Below are positions 9,772 through 18,291 of a stretch of 64,000 bases of DNA, in pieces; within the stretch, counting starts at the first letter, position 1; every line of letters starts with the position of its first letter. A program made the translations under genes and the position numbers. Location of the stretch: the NCBI RefSeq assembly GCF_030486595.1, contig NZ_JAUJZH010000022.1, positions 62,001 through 126,000 of the forward strand. Direction: 5' to 3'. The notes under the pieces are model-generated. The model worked only from the letters and a program-made list of their open reading frames with translations, was not told the origin of the DNA and ran no database searches. The stretch comes from Variovorax ginsengisoli (GTDB lineage Bacteria > Pseudomonadota > Gammaproteobacteria > Burkholderiales > Burkholderiaceae_C).

Positions 9772-10603
9772 TCGGCTTCAGCCAGAGAAAGAGGATCGAA
9801 AGGATCAGCACCACCGCGTAGCCGCTGGTCTGGCCGGCAAGGCTGCTGACGACCGCCTGGCTGCCGCCGATCACGCCGACGCCGCCGGCGAAGCCGCCCA
9901 GCGTGCCGAGGCCGCCCACCACCAGCACGAAGAAGGCGTCGAGCAGGTAGTCGACTCCTATGCCGGGCTCGATGCGCACCAGCGGCGCCAGCAGCACGCC
10001 CGCTGCGCCCGCCAGCACCACGCCGATGACGAAGGTCTGCGAGGCCAGGCGGCGGGTGTCGATGCCCAGCGCCTGGGCCAGCATCGGGTTGCCGGTCATC
10101 GCCCGCACGCGCAGGCCCATGACGCTGCGCCGGTACCAGAAGGCCAGCCCGAGCATCAGCAGGACCGCGAAGGCGATCAGCGCCAGCCGGTAGCCGGGGT
10201 ACTGCACGCCGGCCAGCGTGACCGGGGTCGCCAGGCTGCTCTCGACGTTGCGGTAGCCGCGGCCGTAGATCGCCTCGACCAGCTTGCGCAGCACCATCGC
10301 CAGGCCCCAGGTCGCCAGCAGGGTGTCGAAGGGCCGGGCATAGAGCGGGCGGATCAGCCAGCGCTCGACCACCCAGCCCAGCACGCCGCAGACGACGATC
10401 GCCAGCGGCATCGCGGTGGCGATCGGCCAGCCCCAGGCCTGCACCGTGACCACCGCGTAGGCGCCCAGCATCACGAACTCGCCGTGCGCCATGTTCATGA
10501 CGCCGAGCAGGCCGAACACCACCGCCAGGCCCAGCGTCGTGAGCGCCAAGGTCGAGAGTTCGTAGGCCAGGTTCAGCGCATGGAGCAGCCAGCTGGTGTC
10601 CAT
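9749..10603 (-). CDS. Branched-chain amino acid-type ABC transporter permease, LivH family (second system)
   Basis: This 284-residue hydrophobic protein has the LivH hallmarks: an N-terminal helix, then VFGLLGVMNMAHGEFVMLGAY near residue 30, and a late GGVGVIGGSQAVVSSLAGQTSGY segment. It would form the channel together with the permease half of the LivM-LivG fusion. It follows the binding-protein gene by 7 bases and overlaps the fusion by 23 bases, so all four genes form one leftward operon. Sequence differences from the livH at 1515-2387 are large throughout, so the two transporters are distinct paralogues rather than a recent duplication. Confidence 0.92.
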   Translation of the reverse strand: MDTSWLLHALNLAYELSTLALTTLGLAVVFGLLGVMNMAHGEFVMLGAYAVVTVQAWGWPIATAMPLAIVVCGVLGWVVERWLIRPLYARPFDTLLATWGLAMVLRKLVEAIYGRGYRNVESSLATPVTLAGVQYPGYRLALIAFAVLLMLGLAFWYRRSVMGLRVRAMTGNPMLAQALGIDTRRLASQTFVIGVVLAGAAGVLLAPLVRIEPGIGVDYLLDAFFVLVVGGLGTLGGFAGGVGVIGGSQAVVSSLAGQTSGYAVVLILSILFLWLKPNGLLGRR

Positions 10604-10610
10604 CGCAGAG

Positions 10611-11759
10611 TCACACCTTGCAGGTCTGGCCCGACGCGATGCGCGGGAAGGTCTTCACGACCCGGAAGCCCTTGTCGTTGACGTCGGCCAGGTAGATGTC
10701 CTGCTCGACGTGCCGCGCATGCATCGTGACCGCGCCGCGCGGGCCGTTGTAGCTTGCGCCCTCGCTGGCCGGGTCCATCTTGGCGACCTCGAGCGACTTG
10801 GCCTTGGCGGCGATCGCGTTCAGCATCAGGAAGCCCTCGTACACCGATTCGGCCAGGCCGTTGAGGGCCGGCGCCTGGGCACCGAACTGCTTGAAGTAGG
10901 CGTCCGAGAAAGCCTTGGCCGCCGGGGTCTGGATGTTGGCGAAATAGCCCGCGCTCGAATAGAGGTTGCGCGCGTTCGCCACACCGATGCCGGCCAGCGT
11001 GTTCTCCTCGATCAGCGTGCCGAGGCGGATCGCCTTGTCCGCCAGGCCGAAGCTCGCGAAGGCCTTGTTGAAGCCGACCGAGGCGCCGCCCACCAGCGAC
11101 ACCAGCACCGCGTCGGCGCCGCTGTCGCGGATCCGGGCCAGGCTCGAATCGAAGTTGTCGACCGTGAACGGCAGGTATTCGTCGCCCACCACCTGGGCCC
11201 CGGTCTGGGTGATGTAGCCCTTGGCCGCGGCATTGGTGTTGCGGCCCCAGATGTAGTCGTTGCCGATCATGTACCACTTCTTCGGCTTGCGCTCCGAGGC
11301 CAGCCACGGGATCACGGGCGCCAGCTGCTGGGCCGGCGTCTCGCCGTTGACGTAGGTGCCCTTGGCGCATTCGCCGCCCTCGTAGACTGGTGTGTAGAAG
11401 TACGGCACCTGGCCCTTGAAGAGCCCCACCAGCGCGCCGCGCACCGCACTGTCGTGCATGCCGATCACCACCTGCGCGCCAGAGCCCTTCCAGAGCTTGA
11501 GCGCCGCCTGCGAGGCCTCGGCGGGCGGCAGCCCCGCATCGCCGACCAGCAGGTTGATGTTGCGGCCCAGCACCCCGCCCTTCGCATTCAGGGTCTGCAC
11601 CGCGAGTTCGGCGCAGGCCTTGGCCGAAGGGCCGAACAGGCCCGCGGGTCCGCTCAGCGGCAGCATCACGGCCACGTTCAGTGCCGACTGCGCGCGCACG
11701 CCCGCGCTGCCCAGGGCCGCGGCAGCCGCGGCGCCATGAAGAAAGGTACGACGATCCAT
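10611..11759 (-). CDS. ABC transporter substrate-binding protein (Liv/urea-amide type), Tat-type leader
   Basis: This 382-residue periplasmic binding protein begins MDRRTFLHGAAAAAALG and ends its leader near GVRAQSA. The twin arginine followed by TFL fits a Tat signal, so the protein may be exported folded. The mature part has the Liv-type fold with VMLPLSGPAGLFGPSAKACA, IGMHDSAVRGAL and WYMIGNDYIWGRN; the last resembles the binding proteins of amide and urea transporters (AmiC/UrtA-like) more than LivJ. It is the first gene of the second transporter operon. The amidase gene ends 43 bases upstream on the same strand and may be co-transcribed, which suggests an amide or its acid as substrate. 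Confidence 0.9.
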   Translation of the reverse strand: MDRRTFLHGAAAAAALGSAGVRAQSALNVAVMLPLSGPAGLFGPSAKACAELAVQTLNAKGGVLGRNINLLVGDAGLPPAEASQAALKLWKGSGAQVVIGMHDSAVRGALVGLFKGQVPYFYTPVYEGGECAKGTYVNGETPAQQLAPVIPWLASERKPKKWYMIGNDYIWGRNTNAAAKGYITQTGAQVVGDEYLPFTVDNFDSSLARIRDSGADAVLVSLVGGASVGFNKAFASFGLADKAIRLGTLIEENTLAGIGVANARNLYSSAGYFANIQTPAAKAFSDAYFKQFGAQAPALNGLAESVYEGFLMLNAIAAKAKSLEVAKMDPASEGASYNGPRGAVTMHARHVEQDIYLADVNDKGFRVVKTFPRIASGQTCKV

Positions 11760-11802
11760 GAGAACTCCTCTGTTGTGATCGGGGGTGGTGCCTGCCGCGT
11801 CT

Positions 11803-13209
11803 TCAGCGCAGCCAGGGGGCGGAGGGCTCGGTGGGCAGGATGGCCTCGATCGCCGCGGCGACCGCCAGCAGCCGGCGGTCGCTGCCGGCCGGGCCGTCGA
11901 GCGCCAGCCCGACCGGCAGGCCCGCCGCCAGCCCCGCCGGCAGCGTGACGCCCGGGATGCCGGCGTTGCTGCCCGGGTCGGTGTTGCGGATGAAGGTCGG
12001 GAAGGTCGGGCAGCGCTGGCCGTTGAACAGCACCGTCTCGTCGTCGCCCACCGGCGCCGCGGTCAGGGGCGTGGTCGGCAGCAGCAGGGCCTGCACGCCC
12101 GAGGCGGTGAAGGCATCGGCATAGAGCGCCTGCAGTTTCACGCGCGCCAGCAGGGCTTCGCGGTAGGCCGCTTCGGGCACCGCGCCGCCGGCCAGCAGGG
12201 GCCGCGCGATGGCGGCGACGTCGGGGCTGCCGATACCGTCGACGAGCTGCTGGAGGTCGATGCCGCGGCCGGCCTCGTGCAAGTAGCGGCCCATGTCGCG
12301 CACGAATTCGAACAGCGCGATCGGGAATCCAGCCGCCCCGTTGAGTTCGGACAGCCCCGGCAGCGCCACCTCGACGCATTGCACGCCGGCCGCGCGCAGG
12401 CGCTCGACGGCGGCGTCCGCCACGGCCTGCACGCCAGGTTCGAGCGTCTCCCAGAACGGCGAACGCGGCAGGCCCAGCCGCAGCCCCGCGAGCGCCACCG
12501 GGCCCAGCGGCGCGCCGCCATCGGCCAGCACGCCGTCGAGCAGCGCGCAATCGGCGACGCTGCGGGCGATCGGGCCGGCGGTGTCGCGGGTGGCGGAGAT
12601 CGGCGCGATCCCCTGCCCCGGCACCCGCCCCACCGTCGGCCGCAGGCCGACCACGCCGCACAGGGCGGCCGGCACCCGCACCGATCCGCCGGTGTCGGTG
12701 CCGATCGCGGCCGGCACCAGGCCGGCGGCCACCACCACGCCCGAGCCGCCGCTGCTGCCACCCGGAATCCGCGACGGGTCCCAGGGATTGCGCGCCGCAC
12801 CCGTCACGCTGTTGTTGGTCGTGATGCCGAAGGCCAGCTCGTGCATGCTGGTCTTGCCGGCCACCAGCGCACCGGCAGCGCGCAGGCGGCGCACCACTTC
12901 GGCGTCGCGGGCCGGATGCAGGCCGTGCAGGGCGCCGGTGCCCGCGCCGCTGGGCAGCCCGACGGCGTCGATGTTGTCCTTGAGCGCCACCGGCACGCCG
13001 AGCAGCGGAAGGTCCTCGCCCGCCGCGATGCGGGCATCGGCGGCCCGGGCCTGGGCCCGCAGCGCCTCGGCGTCGAAGGCGACGTAGCCGTTGAGCGCGG
13101 CATGGGCTTCGGTGCGGGCGATCAGGGCGTCGGCGACCGCCACGCTGGTGACGGCGCCCGCCTGGAGTTGGCGCCGCAGTTCGGAGACACCGAGTTGTGT
13201 GAGCTTCAT
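11803..13209 (-). CDS. Amidase signature family enzyme, indoleacetamide/mandelamide hydrolase-like
   Basis: This 468-residue protein has the full amidase catalytic triad: Lys77 in VALKDNID, the cis-Ser152 in GGSSGGS, and nucleophile Ser176 in GTDTGGSVRVPAALCG. AGKTSMHELAFGIT at 117-130 is typical of the indoleacetamide hydrolase branch. It would release ammonia from a carboxamide in the cytoplasm. Given the mandelate racemase- and dehydrogenase-like genes nearby, a mandelamide-type hydrolase (MdlY role) is attractive but unproven. The ATG at 13209 was chosen because homology begins there (MKLTQLGVSELRRQ); a longer frame upstream has no family resemblance. It heads a leftward unit with the second transporter and is divergent from the LuxR-type gene. 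Confidence 0.85.
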   Translation of the reverse strand: MKLTQLGVSELRRQLQAGAVTSVAVADALIARTEAHAALNGYVAFDAEALRAQARAADARIAAGEDLPLLGVPVALKDNIDAVGLPSGAGTGALHGLHPARDAEVVRRLRAAGALVAGKTSMHELAFGITTNNSVTGAARNPWDPSRIPGGSSGGSGVVVAAGLVPAAIGTDTGGSVRVPAALCGVVGLRPTVGRVPGQGIAPISATRDTAGPIARSVADCALLDGVLADGGAPLGPVALAGLRLGLPRSPFWETLEPGVQAVADAAVERLRAAGVQCVEVALPGLSELNGAAGFPIALFEFVRDMGRYLHEAGRGIDLQQLVDGIGSPDVAAIARPLLAGGAVPEAAYREALLARVKLQALYADAFTASGVQALLLPTTPLTAAPVGDDETVLFNGQRCPTFPTFIRNTDPGSNAGIPGVTLPAGLAAGLPVGLALDGPAGSDRRLLAVAAAIEAILPTEPSAPWLR

Positions 13210-13263
13210 GGCCTGTTCCTTGGTCGAGTCAGCGAATGCTAGGAAGCGCAGGCGGCGCGCACA

Positions 13264-13281
13264 CCTATCACGATTGATAGG
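13264..13281. promoter_or_regulatory. Palindromic operator candidate between the amidase and LuxR-type genes
   Basis: CCTATCA-CGAT-TGATAGG is a perfect 7-base inverted repeat with a 4-base centre in the 164-base divergent gap. It sits 55 bases upstream of the amidase ATG and 93 bases upstream of the LuxR-type ATG. Its size fits a site for a dimeric regulator. Which regulator binds it, and whether it controls one or both genes, is inference. Confidence 0.5.
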
Positions 13282-13373
13282 GGCCCTACGGGTCGGCACC
13301 GATATACCGGCCGGCGCACGGCGGGCTAGCATCGCCCTCCGCCCCTTTGCACGGTCTTTGCTTTACCCACGCC

Positions 13374-14162
13374 ATGTATCTCGCCACGGCACAGACCCGC
13401 GCGCTCGGAGACGTCATGCGTCTGCTGGCCGAGGCCACCGACCCCGACACCCTGCGCGGGGACCTCGCGCTGCCGATGCTCGACCTGCTGCGGGCCGACA
13501 CCTACGTCTCGATGACCTGGGACAAGGCAGCCCGGCGCTTCGACCGTGCGAAGGCGCTCAACATGTCGCTGGAGAACCTGCGCAGCTGGGACGAGTACTA
13601 CCGCTTCGTCGATCCGCTCACCTTCCCGATGATGGAGCGCCGCCATCCGACGCTCGCGACCCAGATCCTGTGCCAGAGCGACCTGGCGCGGACCGAGTTC
13701 TTCAACGACTTCCTGGCCCGCGACCACATGCACTGGGGCGTCAACGTCTATGTCTTCGCCCATGGCGAATGCACCGGCGACATGCGGATCTGGCGGCGGC
13801 GCGAGCGCGGCAACTTCGACAACAACGAGATCGAGGCGCTGCGCCTGGTCGAGCCCGCCTTCGCGGCCGCGCTGGCGCGCTTCCAGTGGGAGGCCGACCC
13901 GCTGCTGTCGCCGCAGGCCCGGGAGAGCGTCACCGAACTGCTGCAGCGGCGCTCGGCCCTGAGTCAGCGCGAAGCCGAAGCCGCCGCGCTGGTGCTCTCG
14001 GGCTGCCCGGATAAGCTGATCGCCAAGCGCATGGCGGTCGGGCTGCCGACCGTGCGCTTCCATCTGGCCAACGCCTTCCGCAAGCTGCGGGTCGAGAACC
14101 GGACCCAGCTCGCGGCCCGGGCCCAGGCGCTGGTCAACGACCCGTTCGTGGCATCGAACTGA
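13374..14162 (+). CDS. LuxR family transcriptional regulator, solo type
   Basis: This 262-residue protein ends in a LuxR/FixJ-type helix-turn-helix (LSQREAEAAALVLSGCPDKL, then IAKRMAVGLPTVRFHLANAF, then RKLRVENR). The N-terminal 170 residues contain SWDEYYRFVDP, where an aromatic pair followed by Asp-Pro recalls the ligand pocket of autoinducer-binding LuxR proteins, but the rest is weakly conserved. The ATG at 13374 is preferred over one nine codons upstream because recognisable sequence starts there. No luxI-type synthase is present, so it would be a solo regulator sensing an exogenous or metabolic signal. It is divergent from the amidase gene, which makes that operon a likely target. Confidence 0.8.
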   Translation: MYLATAQTRALGDVMRLLAEATDPDTLRGDLALPMLDLLRADTYVSMTWDKAARRFDRAKALNMSLENLRSWDEYYRFVDPLTFPMMERRHPTLATQILCQSDLARTEFFNDFLARDHMHWGVNVYVFAHGECTGDMRIWRRRERGNFDNNEIEALRLVEPAFAAALARFQWEADPLLSPQARESVTELLQRRSALSQREAEAAALVLSGCPDKLIAKRMAVGLPTVRFHLANAFRKLRVENRTQLAARAQALVNDPFVASN

Positions 14163-14179
14163 GGCTGCAGGCGGGCCGG

Positions 14180-14482
14180 CTAGCGCTCGCTCTTGCCGGC
14201 CTTCGAGGCCCGTCCGTCCCAGGCAAACGAGACGCCGACCAGCAGCGCCACCCAGACCACACCCGAGAACAGCGCGCCGCCCCAGTGCGTGCCACTGCTG
14301 CAGTCGAGCTCGAAGTAGCGCCCCAGCGCGCTGTTGCCGTCGGGAATCAGCATCGCCAGCTTGGCGGGCAGGAAGAAGACGAACTGGAGCCAGGCCATCA
14401 AGGTCGACAGCACAGACCCGCCGGCCGACCCCATCTCCGTCGCCGCCTCCAGCCGCTTGCACTGGTCAATGAATATCGCCAC
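14180..14482 (-). CDS. Small predicted membrane protein, unknown function
   Basis: This 100-residue protein is not recognised. It has two likely transmembrane segments, LSTLMAWLQFVFFLPAKLAML at about 25-45 and GGALFSGVVWVALLVGVSFA at about 69-88, and a charged C-terminal tail (DGRASKAGKSER). A pair of cysteines lies near the ends of the loop and N-terminal region (Cys8 and Cys61). It is convergent with the LuxR-type gene, ending 17 bases from it, and is isolated from other genes on its own strand. Codon use looks native. It could be a short conserved hypothetical; a spurious frame is less likely because both hydrophobic segments are well formed. Confidence 0.55.
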   Translation of the reverse strand: MAIFIDQCKRLEAATEMGSAGGSVLSTLMAWLQFVFFLPAKLAMLIPDGNSALGRYFELDCSSGTHWGGALFSGVVWVALLVGVSFAWDGRASKAGKSER

Positions 14483-14704
14483 CTGGAGCCTCTGCGCCGA
14501 CCATGGCGCCGTCGGATTCTGACCCGGATGCGCCTGTCGCCAACGTGATAGCGGTCGCGGGTAACTCCGCAGGGCCGTGCCGGCGCGCGCCCCTACGCTC
14601 CGACCGCCGGTGATGTCGATCGGTCCAGGTCGAAGGCGCGCCGGCGTTTCGTGTCCCCCGTGTTTGCCAACAAATCAACCAAGAAATCCCGGAGACAAAT
14701 CCCC

Positions 14705-16240
14705 ATGCAACCCAGTCGTGTCCAGTTCCTGGCCTTGGCCACCACCTTGAGCCTCGCGGCTTGCGGCGGGGGCGGCAATTCCGTCCCGTTCATCGCCGCG
14801 GCGCCCGCGCCGGCCCCGGCCGCCGCGGCGGCGGCGCCTGCCGCTGCACCCGCGCCCGCGCCCGCGCCCGTGGCGGAAGAAAAGCGCGAGCAGGACAACC
14901 GCAACAGCTTCGTGCCCGCGGACCCGAGCGCGACCACCTTCGCTGCGATGGCGGCCGACCCGGCCGACACGGTCGACAACAGCACCACCAGCCGCTGGGC
15001 CGGCGTGCTGGGCGGTGCCGCGTACCGGGTCGAAGTGCCCGCCAACTGGAACGGCAAGCTCGTCATGTACGCCCACGGCTACGCCGGCACCGGCAACGCG
15101 CTGGGCGTCAACAATCCGTCGATCCGCCGCTACCTGATCCAGAACGGCTACGCCTGGGCCGCATCCAGCTACAGCAAGAACTACTACGACGTGCGGGTCG
15201 GCGTCGAGGACACCAACGCGCTGGCGCTCGAGTTCAACAAGATCGCCGCCGCCGCCGGCCGCACGTTGGCAGCGCCCAGCAAGATCTTCATCACGGGCCA
15301 CTCGATGGGCGGCCACATCACGGCCGCGGCGATCGAGGACGAGGCCTACGCCACCGCCAACCACAAGGTCCGGTACAACGGCGCGGTGCCGATGTGCGGC
15401 GTGGTCGGCGACACCGAGCTGTTCGACTACTTCGCCGCGGCGCAGGTCACGGCGCAGGCACTGGCCGGGGTGCCGAAGTATCCGTTCATCAACTGGTCGG
15501 ACATCTCGGCGCAGGTGACGGGCGCGCTGTTCACGAGCATGGCCACGCCGGTCGCCCTGACGCCGACCGGCGTCAAGTACGCCTCAGTGATCCAGAACCT
15601 CACCGGCGGCCCGCGGCCGATATTCAGCCTCGGCCTCGCCTACGGCGGCTCGTTCTCGGCGGTCTGGGGCGTATTCGGCGGCGACGGCACGATCACAGGC
15701 ATCCTCAACAAGAGCGTGATCGACACCAACCGCTTCACCTACATCGTCGATGGCGACGCAACGACTTCGAGCCAGATCAACGCCTCGGTGCTCAAGCTCA
15801 CGGCCGTGGCCGATGCCAACCGCCTGCGTACCGACGGCCTGCGCTGGATTCCCAAGGCCAACGGCGAGTTCAAGATCCCGGTCGTGACGCTGCACACGCT
15901 GGGCGACCTCTACGTGCCCTTCAGCATGGAGCAGATCTACCAGAAGCGCGTGGCCGCCAAGGGCAACAGCGGCTGGCTGGTGCAGCGCGCCATCCGCGGC
16001 GCCACTCACTGCGACTTCACGGTGGCCGAGCAGGTCGCCGCCTTCGACGCCATGATCAAGTGGGAAGGCGGCGGACCCAAGCCCGCAGGCGACGACGTGG
16101 TCACGCCGGCGACCGTGGCCGCGACGACCTATGGCTGTGCCTTCACGAACAACACGATCGGCATCGACGACACGACGGTCAGCACCGCCACCCTGCGCAA
16201 CCTGATCGTCAACAGCCCCGGCGGCGCCTGCCCTCCCTGA
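14705..16240 (+). CDS. Lipoprotein alpha/beta hydrolase
   Basis: This 511-residue protein begins with a lipoprotein signal (FLALATTLSLAAC, lipobox LAAC) and then a flexible Ala/Pro-rich linker at about 30-60, so it should be anchored to a membrane facing the periplasm or outside. The following domain is an alpha/beta hydrolase with nucleophile Ser200 in TGHSMGGH, a first strand containing LVMYAHGYAGTGN (oxyanion region), and late acid and His candidates in TLGDLYVPFSMEQ and GATHCDF. It would cleave esters or amides at the surface. GGAGA upstream supports the ATG at 14705. The gene stands alone with 220 bases of upstream sequence. Substrate is unknown; tannase/feruloyl-esterase-like or polymer-degrading activity are possibilities. 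Confidence 0.75.
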   Translation: MQPSRVQFLALATTLSLAACGGGGNSVPFIAAAPAPAPAAAAAAPAAAPAPAPAPVAEEKREQDNRNSFVPADPSATTFAAMAADPADTVDNSTTSRWAGVLGGAAYRVEVPANWNGKLVMYAHGYAGTGNALGVNNPSIRRYLIQNGYAWAASSYSKNYYDVRVGVEDTNALALEFNKIAAAAGRTLAAPSKIFITGHSMGGHITAAAIEDEAYATANHKVRYNGAVPMCGVVGDTELFDYFAAAQVTAQALAGVPKYPFINWSDISAQVTGALFTSMATPVALTPTGVKYASVIQNLTGGPRPIFSLGLAYGGSFSAVWGVFGGDGTITGILNKSVIDTNRFTYIVDGDATTSSQINASVLKLTAVADANRLRTDGLRWIPKANGEFKIPVVTLHTLGDLYVPFSMEQIYQKRVAAKGNSGWLVQRAIRGATHCDFTVAEQVAAFDAMIKWEGGGPKPAGDDVVTPATVAATTYGCAFTNNTIGIDDTTVSTATLRNLIVNSPGGACPP

Positions 16241-16278
16241 TCGGCCGAGGCGGCGCGGCGCCCCCGGGGCCGCGCCGT

Positions 16279-17163
16279 TCAGTCGTGCAGCAGCTCCTGC
16301 ATGAGCGCGCGCACGATCGCCAGCCCCGGCGCCTCCGTGCGCCGGCGCAGCGTGACCAGGCCAAAGCGCGCGCTGCGCTCCATCGGCGGGTTCATCCTGA
16401 GTTCGACCAGGTCGGGCGCCGCCGCACGGATCGCCAGCAGCACCGCATCGGTCCGGCGCGCCACCTCGACCAGGCTGGCGACCTCCTCGCACTGCAAGGT
16501 CACGCACTGCGCCGGATGCGCCTCGGGCCCGTAGGTCTCGATCAGGCTGCGCGCCACCTCGTCGCTCAGCGGCGTCGAGGCGATCGGATAGCGCTGCACC
16601 GCCTCGAAATCCACGCCGTTGCGCCTGCACGCCAGCGGATGGCCGCGCCGGCACATGAAGACCCCGCGCATCTCGCGCAGCATGCTGATCTCGAGATCGG
16701 CACCAGGCGCCAGCGAGCGCGCATCGAGCACCAGCGCGTCGAGCGCGCGGGCGCGCAAGGCCTGCGCCAGCAGCTCGGTGCCGCCGCGCGCCACCACCAC
16801 CCGCACCTTCGGATGGTGGGTCGCCATGTGCATCAGCAGCGGCGTCATCAGCATGGCGCCCGGCCCCGAGCCCATGCCGACGCGGATCGCGCCGCCCTGC
16901 CCTTCGCGCATCTGCCGGCCGCTGTCGCGCAGCTCGCCGGCCTCGGACACCAGCTGGCGGGCTCGCAGCACCACGTCGCGGCCGAAAGGGGTGAGCTCGC
17001 TGCGGCGGCCGATCCGGTCGAACAGCGGCATGCCGAGTTCGTCCTCGAGCGCGCGGATGCTGCGGCTGAAGGCCGGCTGCGTGATGCACATCGCCTGCGC
17101 CGACTTGCTGAACGAACCGCTCTCGGCCAGCGCGAGCAGGTGCCTGAGCTGGACCAATGTCAT
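16279..17163 (-). CDS. LysR family transcriptional regulator
   Basis: This 294-residue regulator starts MTLVQLRHLLALAESGSFSK, with the helix-turn-helix continuing through ITQPAFSRSIRALEDELG and a C-terminal effector domain. The start at 17163 is preferred because LysR proteins begin a few residues before the LRHLLAL helix; 19 more codons are open upstream but do not fit. It is divergent from the TctC-type binding-protein gene with a 143-base gap between the starts, the classic layout for a LysR regulator of its neighbour. The likely target is the binding-protein and amidohydrolase pair. The inducer is unknown. Confidence 0.88.
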   Translation of the reverse strand: MTLVQLRHLLALAESGSFSKSAQAMCITQPAFSRSIRALEDELGMPLFDRIGRRSELTPFGRDVVLRARQLVSEAGELRDSGRQMREGQGGAIRVGMGSGPGAMLMTPLLMHMATHHPKVRVVVARGGTELLAQALRARALDALVLDARSLAPGADLEISMLREMRGVFMCRRGHPLACRRNGVDFEAVQRYPIASTPLSDEVARSLIETYGPEAHPAQCVTLQCEEVASLVEVARRTDAVLLAIRAAAPDLVELRMNPPMERSARFGLVTLRRRTEAPGLAIVRALMQELLHD

Positions 17164-17185
17164 CGGGCGGCCCCGCGGGATGCAT

Positions 17186-17218
17186 GCATTGAAGTAATCA
17201 TTTGGCGGACAACAATGC
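17186..17218. promoter_or_regulatory. Inverted-repeat operator candidate in the LysR/TctC divergent gap
   Basis: GCATTG at 17186-17191 and CAATGC at 17213-17218 form an inverted repeat in an AT-richer patch just upstream of the LysR start. The spacing of 21 bases is longer than a single LysR half-site pair, so this may be two sites or chance. It lies where an autoregulatory LysR site is expected. Confidence 0.3.
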
Positions 17219-17306
17219 ATTGGATGTTCTCACGCGGCGATCCTACGATGCAAGCGCGTCCCCGCTCCGAGGGACGGCCCCACAGCCCATCGTCATCAGG
17301 AACCCC

Positions 17307-18284
17307 ATGAAGACCTTCTTCCAACGTTCTATCGCCGGCCTGCTGCTGCTGGCCGCAGGCGCCGCGTTCTCCCAGAACTACCCGAGCAAGCCGATCAGCC
17401 TGATGGTGCCGTACCCCGCGGGCGGCCCTTCGGATGCCGCGGCCCGGATATTCACCGCGCCGCTGGGCAAGGAGCTGGGCCAGCAGGTGATCGTCGACAA
17501 CCTCGGCGGCGTGTCCGGCGCGCTGGCGGCGCAGAAGGTGCTCGCGGCGCCCGCCGACGGCTACTACCTGTTCCAGGGCTCCCCCAACGAGGTCATCCTC
17601 GCACCGCTGGCCAACGCCGCGGTCAAGCTCAAGGCCGAGGACTTCCGCCTGGTCCATCCGGTGACCGACGCCGTGATGGTGGTGGTCGCGCGCAAGGACC
17701 TCCCGGCCAACAACATCGACGAGCTGATCGCGCTGGCGCGCAAGAACGCCGACAAGCCGCTGACCTACGGCAGCGTGGGCATCGGCTCGCTCTACCACCT
17801 GATCCTCGAGGACGTCCAGAAACGCACCGGCATCCAGCTGATCCATGCGCCGTACAAGGGCAACGCGCCGCTGCTGACCGACATCGGCGGCGGCCAGGTC
17901 GACTTCGCGGTGCTGGTCTACAGCGCCGGCATGGGCGCAATGGCCGACCAGGGCCGACTCAAGGTGATCGGCCAGCTCGGCGCCCAGCGCTCGGAGCTCT
18001 TGAAGAACGTGCCCACGGTCAGCGAAGGCAAGGAACTGAAGGATTTCGCGTTCCAGATCTGGAGCGGGTTCATGGTGCCGAAGAACACGCCCGAAGACGT
18101 GGTGCAGCGCCTGCACAAGGCCATCGGCGCCACCTTGAAGGACCCGGGCGTGCGCGCGCAGCTGGCGGCCCAGACCCAGTTGGCAGCGCCGCCGATGACG
18201 CTGGCCGAGGCGGCCAAGTTTTACGAAGCCGAGACCGCGCGCTATCGTGCGATCGCCAAGTCGATCAACCTGCAACCGCAATGA
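17307..18284 (+). CDS. Tripartite tricarboxylate transporter substrate-binding protein (Bug/TctC family)
   Basis: This 325-residue periplasmic protein has a signal peptide (FFQRSIAGLLLLAAGAAFSQ) and the Bug-family opening YPSKPISLMVPYPAGGPSD, followed by a mid-protein HAPYKGNAPLLTDIGGGQVD segment. It would bind a carboxylate in the periplasm. No TctA or TctB membrane gene is next to it; orphan Bug proteins are abundant in Burkholderiales and often serve as sensors or share membrane partners. The ATG at 17307 is chosen at the signal peptide. The next gene, an M20 amidohydrolase, starts 8 bases after its stop, so the ligand may be an N-acylated amino acid or its product. Confidence 0.92.
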   Translation: MKTFFQRSIAGLLLLAAGAAFSQNYPSKPISLMVPYPAGGPSDAAARIFTAPLGKELGQQVIVDNLGGVSGALAAQKVLAAPADGYYLFQGSPNEVILAPLANAAVKLKAEDFRLVHPVTDAVMVVVARKDLPANNIDELIALARKNADKPLTYGSVGIGSLYHLILEDVQKRTGIQLIHAPYKGNAPLLTDIGGGQVDFAVLVYSAGMGAMADQGRLKVIGQLGAQRSELLKNVPTVSEGKELKDFAFQIWSGFMVPKNTPEDVVQRLHKAIGATLKDPGVRAQLAAQTQLAAPPMTLAEAAKFYEAETARYRAIAKSINLQPQ

Positions 18285-18291
18285 GGCCCCG

